DNA of 13,702 nucleotides from Bacteroidota bacterium (lineage in GTDB: Bacteria; Bacteroidota; Bacteroidia; NS11-12g; UBA9320). Positions within the stretch are counted from its first letter, which is position 1. Each line of letters starts with the position of its first letter. The translations under genes and the position numbers were made by a program. This document shows positions 6,557-13,377 of the stretch, one piece after another. Below the pieces are notes generated by a model. The model ran no database searches. It was not told where the DNA came from and saw only the letters and a list, made by a program, of their open reading frames with translations. The stretch is taken from assembly GCA_024638525.1 (NCBI GenBank), contig JAHEKB010000038.1:1-13702 (forward strand), written 5' to 3'.

Positions 6557-8092
6557 ATGGTAGAAATGATTATTGCGGCCATTGTAGGCCTTGCGATTGG
6601 AGGACTAGTAGTCTGGACCATCGCTCAAAAAAGAAACAATTCCAAAGCAAACGATATCCTCAATGAAGCCAAGGCTAAAGCCAATGCTTACAAAAAGGAA
6701 AGGGAATTAGAAGCTAAGGAGAAATTTCTAAAACTCAAAAACGAGCATCAGAAAGAAACACGCGAAAGAGAAAAAGAGCTAGACCAGCGTTTTAATGAAA
6801 TCAAGCGCAAGGAACAGAGCTATGAGGACAGAATGCGAAGTTTGCAAGACAAGCAAAAAGAGGCCGATGCCATCAAACAAAACCTAGAGCAACAGATTGA
6901 GATCGTTAAGCAGAAGAAGGGTGAAATGGAAGAAAAGGTCAAGGAGCAGATAGATCAGCTTGAACAGATTTCCGGCCTATCTAAAGCCGAAGCCAAAAAA
7001 GAAATGCTAGAAGCCATTGCACAGGAGTCTCGCTCAGAAGCTTTGGCGCAACAGAAATTAATTGTTGAAGAAGCCAAACTTACTGCTAATAAAGAAGCCA
7101 AACGGATGATTTTGCAAACCATCCAGAGAACAGCAGCAGAGCAAGCCATTGAAAACTCTGTAACGGTCTTTAATATCGACAATGATGAGATCAAAGGAAG
7201 GATTATTGGCCGTGAAGGAAGAAACATTAGAGCCTTAGAAGCAGCGACCGGTATTGAGATTATTGTTGATGATACCCCTGAAGCGATTATACTTTCTGGT
7301 TTTGATCCAGTGAGAAGAGAAATTGCCAGACTATCTCTACACAGATTGGTTTCTGATGGTAGAATTCACCCTGCAAGGATAGAAGAAGTCGTTGCCAAGA
7401 CCCGCAAGGATGTTGAACAAGAGATAGTTGAATACGGAGAACGCACCGTGATAGACCTCGGAATAAACGGACTTCACCCCGAACTGATTCGCATGGTAGG
7501 AAGAATGCGATTCAGAAGCAGTTACGGACAAAACCTATTGAAGCACTCCAGAGAAGTCGCTAACCTCTGCGCTACCATGGCTGCTGAATTTGGCCTAGAT
7601 GTCAAAAAAGCCAAAAGAGCCGGTTTGTTGCACGACATTGGCAAGGTGCCAGATGGCGAAAGTGAAACTCCGCACGCTTTGCTTGGAATGAAATTGGCTG
7701 AAAAATTTGGAGAGCATCCAGAAGTCTGCAATGCCATTGGAGCTCACCACGACGAAATTGAGATGACCACCCTAATCTCGCCCATTATTCAGGCTTGCGA
7801 TGCCATCAGCGGTTCAAGACCTGGTGCTAGACGAGAAGATTCTGAATCATATCTGAAGAGATTGCAAGATCTCGAGAAACTTGCCCTAGGATTTGACGGC
7901 GTACAGAAGGCATTTGCCATCCAAGCCGGCCGTGAGCTACGGGTAATCGTGGATAGTGATGAATTGGATGATAAGAAAGCCGATCTCCTGTCCTTTGATA
8001 TCTCTCAGAAGATCATGAAGGAAATGATTTATCCGGGTCAGATTAAAGTAACAGTGATCAGGGAGAGAAGAGCAGTAGCTTACGCCAAATAA
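6557..8092 (+). CDS. rny: Ribonuclease Y
   Basis: RNase Y is a membrane-anchored endoribonuclease that starts mRNA decay. The 511-residue protein has the full layout: an N-terminal membrane helix (about 4-23), a long Lys/Glu/Gln-rich coiled coil (about 30-200), a KH RNA-binding domain with GRIIGREGRNIRALE (about 214-228) and a metal-dependent HD domain. In the HD domain, HSREVA (about 330) is followed by AGLLHDIGK (His-Asp near 359-360) and by IGAHHDE. The C-terminus ends ERRAVAYAK, as in relatives. The length matches the family (about 510-520). The start is ATG 6557, 34 bases after zapA. The gap contains only a small GATAA/TTATC inverted repeat, so I assign the gene to the pheT operon. Confidence 0.97.
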   Translation: MVEMIIAAIVGLAIGGLVVWTIAQKRNNSKANDILNEAKAKANAYKKERELEAKEKFLKLKNEHQKETREREKELDQRFNEIKRKEQSYEDRMRSLQDKQKEADAIKQNLEQQIEIVKQKKGEMEEKVKEQIDQLEQISGLSKAEAKKEMLEAIAQESRSEALAQQKLIVEEAKLTANKEAKRMILQTIQRTAAEQAIENSVTVFNIDNDEIKGRIIGREGRNIRALEAATGIEIIVDDTPEAIILSGFDPVRREIARLSLHRLVSDGRIHPARIEEVVAKTRKDVEQEIVEYGERTVIDLGINGLHPELIRMVGRMRFRSSYGQNLLKHSREVANLCATMAAEFGLDVKKAKRAGLLHDIGKVPDGESETPHALLGMKLAEKFGEHPEVCNAIGAHHDEIEMTTLISPIIQACDAISGSRPGARREDSESYLKRLQDLEKLALGFDGVQKAFAIQAGRELRVIVDSDELDDKKADLLSFDISQKIMKEMIYPGQIKVTVIRERRAVAYAK

Positions 8093-8093
8093 G

Positions 8094-9317
8094 GTGGACC
8101 TCCTACTCAGGAATATTGGCAAATTGGTTGGTGTGACGGAGGAATCCGCTCAACCCAAAAGAGGAGCGCTGATGGCTGAAGTCCAGACGATCAGTCAGGC
8201 CTACTTACATATCCAGGATGGATTAATCGTTTCATTTGGAAAAGATTCGGATTGCCCTAAACTGGAGGTCGAAGAATTTGATTGTAGAGGGCGAATGGTC
8301 TTGCCTTCATTTATCGACTCCCACACCCATACTGTATTTGCCGCTGCGCGTTCCTCTGAATTTCAATTGAGGCTGGAGGGCAAAAGCTATCAAGAGATTG
8401 CCGAATCTGGAGGAGGAATTCTCAATTCTGCCAACAAATTGGCAGAGCTTTCAGAAGACGAACTCTACAATGAGGCCATTCTGAGAATACAGGAGATAGT
8501 CAAGGGTGGCACAGGGGCTTTAGAGATCAAGAGTGGCTATGGTTTGACTACCGAGACGGAGCTCAAAATGCTCAGGGTGATTAAACGAATCAAGTCCAGT
8601 GCAGGGATTCCTATTAAGGCTACATTTCTTGGGGCTCATGCTCTGCCTGCCGCATACAAAGACGATAGACAGGCCTACATCAACCTGGTCTGCAATGAGA
8701 TGCTTCCTTTGATTGCAAGAGAAGGATTGGCAGATTATATAGACATCTTTTGTGAGGAAGGATACTTTGATCTCATAGACCTGACAAGAATTATACAGGC
8801 AGGCCAGAATTATAAACTCAGGGCTAAGGTGCACGTGAATCAATTCAGTAGCTTTGGCGCTGTTCCCTTAGCATCTAAGCTCGGAGCCTTGAGTGTTGAC
8901 CACCTGGAGGTGATGACTGAGTCTGACTTCAAAGCGCTAAAGAACAGCAACACCCTCGCTGTGGGGCTTCCACTCTGTTCATTATTCCTAGACATACCTT
9001 TTGCACCGGGCAGAAAATTGATTGATGAAGGTGCTGCCTTTGTCTTAGCATCCGACTTCAATCCGGGTTCTTCTCCATCGCACAATTTAAGTCAAGCCTT
9101 ATCCTTGGCATGTACTCAAATGAAATTATTGCCGCAGGAAGCGTTCAACGCCCTGACTTATAACGCATCCTTTGCATTACAATTGCAGGATCAATTGGGC
9201 AGTATTCAAATAGGAAAACGCGCCAATCTTATGATAACAAAAGACAAGTCCACAGAATTGGTTGATTTGGCCTATTGGTTTGGGGAGAACATGATTGAAC
9301 AAGTAATCTTGGCTTAA
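8094..9317 (+). CDS. hutI: Imidazolonepropionase
   Basis: HutI hydrolyses 4-imidazolone-5-propanoate to N-formimino-L-glutamate, the third step of histidine breakdown, in the cytoplasm. The 407-residue protein is an amidohydrolase. Metal-site candidates are His77 and His79 (DSHTHT), His247 (KVHVNQF) and Asp321 (ASDFNPGSS). Other family marks are FAAARSSEF, ESGGGI, EIKSGYGL, TFLGAHALP and SVDHLE (His270). Where the Bacillus subtilis enzyme has a catalytic Glu three residues after the metal His, this protein has Gln250; that may be normal in this phylum. The start is GTG 8094, one base after the rny stop, a spacing that suggests coupling. No hutH, hutU or formiminoglutamase gene is in view, so the rest of the pathway must lie elsewhere. 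Confidence 0.9.
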   Translation: MDLLLRNIGKLVGVTEESAQPKRGALMAEVQTISQAYLHIQDGLIVSFGKDSDCPKLEVEEFDCRGRMVLPSFIDSHTHTVFAAARSSEFQLRLEGKSYQEIAESGGGILNSANKLAELSEDELYNEAILRIQEIVKGGTGALEIKSGYGLTTETELKMLRVIKRIKSSAGIPIKATFLGAHALPAAYKDDRQAYINLVCNEMLPLIAREGLADYIDIFCEEGYFDLIDLTRIIQAGQNYKLRAKVHVNQFSSFGAVPLASKLGALSVDHLEVMTESDFKALKNSNTLAVGLPLCSLFLDIPFAPGRKLIDEGAAFVLASDFNPGSSPSHNLSQALSLACTQMKLLPQEAFNALTYNASFALQLQDQLGSIQIGKRANLMITKDKSTELVDLAYWFGENMIEQVILA

Positions 9318-9355
9318 TGAATACCTTAGCTGTTTACATAGTAGCCATTAGATTT

Positions 9356-9363
9356 TCACTTTG
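9356..9363 (+). promoter_or_regulatory. Weak candidate promoter of the alpha/beta hydrolase gene
   Basis: TCACTTTG differs from TAnnTTTG at one position and ends 19 bases before the ATG. TTTA at 9333-9336 stands 19 bases upstream, where a -33 TTTG would be expected, so both elements are present in degraded form. It is the only promoter-like sequence in the 65-base gap after hutI. Confidence 0.3.
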
Positions 9364-9382
9364 AGAAAAACTCGAAGCAGCA

Positions 9383-10219
9383 ATGAGTAAGAAGCAAAAA
9401 TCCAGATCAATCAAACTAAACAACGGATCGAAAATTCTTCATTCAGAAGAGCACCTAGTTGAGCATGCCAAGGCCAACTTGATGATTGTTCACGGATTTG
9501 GTGAACATCAGGGCAGGTACTCACATGTAGTTGAATTTTTTAACAATCATGGTATAAATGTATTTACCATAGATCTCAGAGGCCATGGTTTATCCGGGGG
9601 TAAAAGAGGCGGTAGTCATGGAATCGAAGATTTTATTTCAGACCTCGCTCTTGGGCTTGAAAATATGGATAATGTCAATCGTCTGCCAAATTTTTTATTG
9701 GGACACAGCTTTGGTGGATTACTCGCCGCTGGCTATTGCCTCAGGTTTGCAGACCCAAGATTAAGAGGCATAATTTTGAGTTCGCCTTGGTTCGAGCTTG
9801 CCCTTTCACCTAGTCCTATTAAACTGGGTCTGGCTAAACTTCTTCATCGTCTAAATCTCAATCTCCCGCAAAATGCAAATTTGAATCAGAATCACCTTTC
9901 ATCTTTTAAGGAGGTCGGTCAAGCATATGTAGAAGATGAGCTTGTGCACGGAAGAATGACACCAAGAACTTTCTTTGAAATAGTACAATTTGGTCAATGG
10001 TGCAAACGCAATGCACATGATTTAAAGATGAACTGTCTGGTAACCCATGGTACGGATGACCGCATTATATCCATAAAAGGATCTCAGAGTTTTGCAAACC
10101 AAGCCGGCGTAGAATTTGTTCCCATTGAAGATGCCATGCATGAGCCTCATAACGATGTGCAGAAAGACCAGTTATTTGATCTGTATTACGATTGGATACT
10201 AAAGGCTTTGGATCAGTAA
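9383..10219 (+). CDS. Alpha/beta hydrolase, monoacylglycerol lipase-like
   Basis: The 278-residue protein belongs to the serine aminopeptidase S33/hydrolase-4 group that includes monoglyceride lipase and lysophospholipase. The catalytic triad is readable: Ser109 in GHSFGG, Asp226 in HGTDDRIIS and His253 in AMHEPHND. HGFGEH (37-42) supplies the oxyanion-hole region, and DLRGHGLSGGKRGG (64-77) is typical of the lipase group. The cap region (about 138-190) is variable. There is no signal peptide, since the N-terminus is Lys-rich, so it is probably cytoplasmic. The natural ester substrate cannot be told from sequence. The gene ends inside the last codons of the convergent purF-like gene (7-base overlap at 10213-10219). 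Confidence 0.85.
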   Translation: MSKKQKSRSIKLNNGSKILHSEEHLVEHAKANLMIVHGFGEHQGRYSHVVEFFNNHGINVFTIDLRGHGLSGGKRGGSHGIEDFISDLALGLENMDNVNRLPNFLLGHSFGGLLAAGYCLRFADPRLRGIILSSPWFELALSPSPIKLGLAKLLHRLNLNLPQNANLNQNHLSSFKEVGQAYVEDELVHGRMTPRTFFEIVQFGQWCKRNAHDLKMNCLVTHGTDDRIISIKGSQSFANQAGVEFVPIEDAMHEPHNDVQKDQLFDLYYDWILKALDQ

Positions 10220-12105
10220 GCCCTTTTGTCGCTTCCTTCCATGTAGTAAACGTAGCTTTGGTTCACTACTTTATTTCCTCCTGGGGTAGGATAATTTCCT
10301 GTAAAATACCAATCCCCTTTGTGGTTTGGACAAGAAGCGTGTAGCCCTTCTATGGTTTGATACACAATCTCTACTTCGGCTTTCATATCTTCTGGAGTAA
10401 CCAGATTTGCAATTTCCTTTTCGAGTTCTGTATCCGTAAATTGATCATAGAGCATTTTGACCTTGTTCTCCATCTGAGAAATAGGTTTCTTTAGTTCTAC
10501 CTTGCATGCCCTGTATATCTCATCCATCATCTCTCCATTTCCTTGTTTTTCCAAAAGGCTTTTGGCGGCACGGAAAGCGATGAACTCATTCATCCTACTC
10601 ATATCAATACCGTAACAATCCGGGTATTTGATAATAGGGGCTGAACTTGCTACTACTACTTTTTTTGGACTTAATCTGTCTAGAATGCGAAGAATACTGG
10701 TTTTCAAAGTGGTTCCTCTGACAATGCTATCATCTACCACAACTATGGTATCCTTATTGGGTTTGACCACGCCATAGGTTACGTCATAAACGTGCCCAAC
10801 CAGATCCTCTCTGTCCTTATCTTGGGTAATGAAGGTTCTCATCTTGGCATCTTTCACCAAGATCTTCTCACGCCTGATCTTAATGGCAAGGAGTTTATCA
10901 ATTTCTTCGGCTTTGAGGTCTTTGCCCATTTTGATAATGGCTTCTCTCTTGTATTTATCCAAATATCTATAGATGCCGTCTACCAAACCATAGAATGAGG
11001 TGGCTGCCGTATTGGGAATGTAAGAGAATACGGTGGTCCGGATATCATAATCCAATCGCTTGAGCACTTCTCTTGCTACCCTTCTGCCGAGCTCCTTTCG
11101 CTCTTCATGTATTTTGGCATCGCTTCCTCTGGAGAAATAAATTCTCTCGAATGTGCACGATAGTCTAGTTTCAGCGGGCAATATTTCCTCTTCGCTAAAG
11201 CTTCCATCTCGCTTGATAATCAAAGCATTGCCAGGCTTGATCTCTGTGATTTCATGCAGGTCCAGATCAAAGGCTGTCTGTATTGGGGAACGCTCACTGG
11301 CAGAAACAATCACTTCTTCATTGGCATAATAATAGTTAGGCCTTATGCCGTTTGGATCTCTAACTAGGAACGCATTGCCGTCACCGATCAAACCCACCAT
11401 ATTGTATCCCCCATCCACATTCTTGAATGAGTTTCTCAGTACTTTCCCTAGATCTAAGTTATTCTTGACCTTAGCGGCTATCTCTAGATTATCTAATTTT
11501 TCTTCTCTGTACTTGTGGTATAGCTCTTGGTTCTCTTCATCCAAAAAGTGACCTATCTTCTCCAACATGGTCACATTATCGCTGATCTCCTTTGGGTGCT
11601 GTCCAAGTTGTATCAATTGGTGATACATTTCCTGAACGTTGGTCATATTGTAATTGCCTGCTAAGACCAAATTTCTACTCATCCAATTGTTCTGCCGCAG
11701 GAAGGGGTGAATATTCTCAATGGAGTTCTTGCCATGGGTGCCGTATCTCAAATGACCCAATAACAATTCTCCCGCATATGGATAATGTTGTTTTAGCCAA
11801 GAAGTGTGGTTAACCATCTCCTTGTCCAACATCTGGTAGCGCTCGTCTATTCTTTCAAACAGGCTAGCTACAGCGTTACCAGATCTCGATCGTTCCCGAG
11901 CGATATAGCGGTTTCCGTACTGGGGATCTAATTTGATTACAGCCAAACCAGCACCATCTTGGCCCCTGTTTAACTGTTTGCCCATTAAAAGCTGGAGTTT
12001 CTTTATTCCGTAGAGCGCTGATCCGTACTTCTCCCTGTAGTAGTCAAGTGGCTTTCTAAGTCTAATAAAGGCCACTCCACATTCGTGTTTTATGAAATCA
12101 CTCAT
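10213..12105 (-). CDS. purF: Amidophosphoribosyltransferase, long Bacteroidetes form
   Basis: This enzyme family transfers the glutamine amide nitrogen to PRPP, giving 5-phosphoribosylamine for purine synthesis. From ATG 12105 it has 630 residues, far more than classical PurF (about 470-505). The N-terminal class II glutaminase domain shows KHECGVAF with the nucleophile Cys9, NRGQDGAGLA and LGHLRYGTHG. The C-terminal phosphoribosyltransferase domain has CTFERIYFSRGSD, PNTAATSFYG and the PRPP loop VVVDDSIVRGTT (about 450-462). Extra sequence lies between the glutaminase motifs and again before the PRPP loop. Cys9 must be exposed by removal of eight residues, as with the Bacillus propeptide. 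Of the Bacillus iron-sulfur ligands, the CTFE and CYGID cysteines are kept, but the C-terminal pair is reduced to one Cys in SCPNHKGDW. GTG 12117 is rejected as start because it falls at the predicted transcription start. It may be a paralog of a standard PurF elsewhere. Confidence 0.88.
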   Translation of the reverse strand: MSDFIKHECGVAFIRLRKPLDYYREKYGSALYGIKKLQLLMGKQLNRGQDGAGLAVIKLDPQYGNRYIARERSRSGNAVASLFERIDERYQMLDKEMVNHTSWLKQHYPYAGELLLGHLRYGTHGKNSIENIHPFLRQNNWMSRNLVLAGNYNMTNVQEMYHQLIQLGQHPKEISDNVTMLEKIGHFLDEENQELYHKYREEKLDNLEIAAKVKNNLDLGKVLRNSFKNVDGGYNMVGLIGDGNAFLVRDPNGIRPNYYYANEEVIVSASERSPIQTAFDLDLHEITEIKPGNALIIKRDGSFSEEEILPAETRLSCTFERIYFSRGSDAKIHEERKELGRRVAREVLKRLDYDIRTTVFSYIPNTAATSFYGLVDGIYRYLDKYKREAIIKMGKDLKAEEIDKLLAIKIRREKILVKDAKMRTFITQDKDREDLVGHVYDVTYGVVKPNKDTIVVVDDSIVRGTTLKTSILRILDRLSPKKVVVASSAPIIKYPDCYGIDMSRMNEFIAFRAAKSLLEKQGNGEMMDEIYRACKVELKKPISQMENKVKMLYDQFTDTELEKEIANLVTPEDMKAEVEIVYQTIEGLHASCPNHKGDWYFTGNYPTPGGNKVVNQSYVYYMEGSDKRAY

Positions 12106-12118
12106 GTAATTGAGCACG

Positions 12119-12126
12119 CAAAGTTA
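12119..12126 (-). promoter_or_regulatory. Candidate -7 promoter box of the purF-like gene
   Basis: On the minus strand this reads TAACTTTG, a perfect TAnnTTTG. It ends 13 bases before ATG 12105, exactly the spacing seen at the VWA gene, and predicts transcription from about base 12115. That supports ATG 12105 over GTG 12117. No TTTG is seen at -33. Confidence 0.45.
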
Positions 12127-12154
12127 TAACTTGGCACCGAATTCTTTACTTATT

Positions 12155-12577
12155 ATGAGTATACTCATCATCAATGGTCCAAACTTAAATCTTTTAGGGC
12201 AGCGAGAACCTGATAAATACGGACACAAGAGCTTTGATGAGCTCTTAAAAGACCTGCGAATTACTTATGACAACATTGATCTGGAATATTACCAAAGCAA
12301 TGTAGAAGGTGAATTAATAAACAGAATACAAGAAGCTGATAAAGAGGCTTTAACAGGCATTGTGCTCAATGCTGGAGGGTATTCTCATACTTCGGTTGCC
12401 CTAGCAGATGCCGTGGCTTCAATAACGACTCCAGTTGTATCGGTTCATATTACCAATATCTATTCCAGAGAAGAAGAACGACACAAGGAATTATTATCCC
12501 AATACGTTGTGGGTGGCATTTATGGTTTAGGCGTTCAAGCCTATAAATTTGCCATTCAATTTCTTTTATCTTCATGA
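12155..12577 (+). CDS. aroQ: 3-dehydroquinate dehydratase, type II
   Basis: AroQ converts 3-dehydroquinate to 3-dehydroshikimate in the shikimate pathway, as a cytoplasmic dodecamer. ATG 12155 gives 140 residues, normal for the family, and the canonical start MSILIINGPNLNLLGQREP. Catalytic positions can be read: Arg17 and Tyr22 on the lid loop (REPDKYG), Asn72 and His78 (LNAGGYSHTS), His98 (SVHITNIY) and Arg109 (REEER). Two positions differ from most relatives: Ser96 stands where EVH is common (a Glu near the active site), and Glu108 replaces the usual Phe of EEFR. The closing motif is GGIYGLGVQAY. The gene is divergent from the purF-like gene with 49 bases between starts, and it may lead a small operon with the next gene, 28 bases on. 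Confidence 0.93.
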   Translation: MSILIINGPNLNLLGQREPDKYGHKSFDELLKDLRITYDNIDLEYYQSNVEGELINRIQEADKEALTGIVLNAGGYSHTSVALADAVASITTPVVSVHITNIYSREEERHKELLSQYVVGGIYGLGVQAYKFAIQFLLSS

Positions 12578-12605
12578 ATGAATCCAGAAGTAGATTAATA
12601 AAATC

Positions 12606-12935
12606 ATGATTGTAGTTATTACCTCACTTGAATTAAAGAATCCCTTCCACTTCTTCTTTTCTTATAAAGCCATGTTTGTTGTGAAACAGTTAAAGTCATC
12701 CAGCAGTAAGCAGTTCAAGTCTACAGGATTCTGGACAAAGCACTATACCATGAGCCTTTGGGACAATGCAAATGACATGAAAGAATTTGCCCATTCAGGT
12801 GCCCACGCAGAAGCCATGAAAGCCAGTAAAACGATGGCGAAAGAAATTTGGACCCGAAGCCTTGAGATGGATCACCTACCATCATGGTCAGCGGCTAAAG
12901 CACTGCTTAAAGATGGTAAAGTTTTAAGATTTTAA
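12606..12935 (+). CDS. DUF3291-like small protein
   Basis: The 109-residue protein begins with a beta strand (IVVITSLEL), followed by FHFFFSYKAMFVVKQLKSSS, then FWTKHYTMSLWDNANDMKEFAHSGAHAEAMK and a helix. The core 'tested the strand, then W(D)-N-x-x-x-M-x-x-F-x-x-S-x-x-H-x-x-A' resembles dimeric alpha/beta-barrel (ferredoxin-like) proteins such as DUF3291 and the spheroidene-monooxygenase-like group, where His/Trp positions sit in the barrel. Some such barrels bind haem or small aromatics, but nothing here fixes a substrate. There is no signal peptide or clear membrane helix. It follows aroQ after 28 bases without its own visible promoter, so co-transcription is likely. Assignment to DUF3291 is from memory of the motif pattern. 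Confidence 0.5.
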   Translation: MIVVITSLELKNPFHFFFSYKAMFVVKQLKSSSSKQFKSTGFWTKHYTMSLWDNANDMKEFAHSGAHAEAMKASKTMAKEIWTRSLEMDHLPSWSAAKALLKDGKVLRF

Positions 12936-12981
12936 ACCTGTGTGCTGTACCAAGACATAATCGATTACCCATGCCATTGCT

Positions 12982-12989
12982 TAAATTTG
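12982..12989 (+). promoter_or_regulatory. Candidate -7 promoter box of the small membrane protein gene
   Basis: TAAATTTG is a perfect TAnnTTTG eight bases before ATG 12998. It lies between the alternative start at 12971 and the preferred one, so it argues for ATG 12998 and for a leader of only about four or five bases. AT-rich surroundings make a chance match possible. Confidence 0.35.
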
Positions 12990-12997
12990 ATTTTTGT

Positions 12998-13264
12998 ATG
13001 AGCAAAAGGAAGATCCTTATTTTGATACTTATAATTCTCGGGGTTTTGCTGATTCCGTTCATCGCAATGCAGTTCACCAAGGAAGTATCTTGGACACTCT
13101 CAGACTTTCTCATTGCGGCCGTCATACTCTTCTCATTCGGTTTGCTTTTAGATTTTGCACGAAGAAAAGTAGCCAATAAAACTCACAAATTCCTCGTTAC
13201 TCTGGGGTTGTTTATCTTACTGCTACTAATCTGGATGCAGCTTGCCGTTGGCATCTTTAATTGA
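12998..13264 (+). CDS. Small three-helix membrane protein of unknown function
   Basis: From ATG 12998 the product has 88 residues. After a basic start (MSKRK) come three hydrophobic segments at about 6-24, 33-52 and 65-84, separated by short polar loops; KTHKF precedes the third. The conserved-looking elements are IAMQFTKEVSWTLSDFLIA in the first loop and second helix, and IWMQLAVGIF near the end. I recall an uncharacterised family with the pattern AMQFT-EV-W-DF and a C-terminal AVGIFGTP tail; this copy stops after IFN and lacks that tail. The function is unknown and the location is the cytoplasmic membrane. I rejected the start at 12971 because its extra residues precede a basic inner-membrane start and would overlap the likely promoter. 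The stop codon lies within an inverted repeat. Confidence 0.65.
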   Translation: MSKRKILILILIILGVLLIPFIAMQFTKEVSWTLSDFLIAAVILFSFGLLLDFARRKVANKTHKFLVTLGLFILLLLIWMQLAVGIFN

Positions 13265-13326
13265 TTGACATAAAAATTAGGCGCGGATAGTCAATTCAAG
13301 TCGTCTACATTATTGGAAATGTAAAC
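13261..13326. repeat. Two inverted repeats between convergent genes
   Basis: The first pairs ATTGAC (13264-13269) with GTCAAT (13290-13295), extendable with one bulge to TTGA/TCAA, around a 20-base loop that begins at the stop codon of the membrane protein gene. The second pairs TACATT (13306-13311) with AATGTA (13318-13323) around a six-base loop, extendable past one mismatch. They lie between convergent genes and could end transcription, but neither is GC-rich nor followed by a T-tract. The rest of this 113-base gap holds the palindrome CCCCTGGGG (13341-13349) and nothing else I recognise. Confidence 0.3.
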
Positions 13327-13377
13327 GAAATTATATTTTTCCCCTGGGGTTAGTGGGAACCTATGAGGGCTGATTTG

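Noticed and set aside
12110..12154. Upstream TTG start for aroQ
   Set aside because: It would add 15 unrelated residues before the canonical MSILIINGPNLNLLG start and overlap the promoter region of the divergent gene.
13341..13349. CCCCTGGGG palindrome as a terminator hairpin
   Set aside because: The loop would be at most one to three bases, and the T-run precedes it on the plus strand instead of following it; on the minus strand it is followed by A's.
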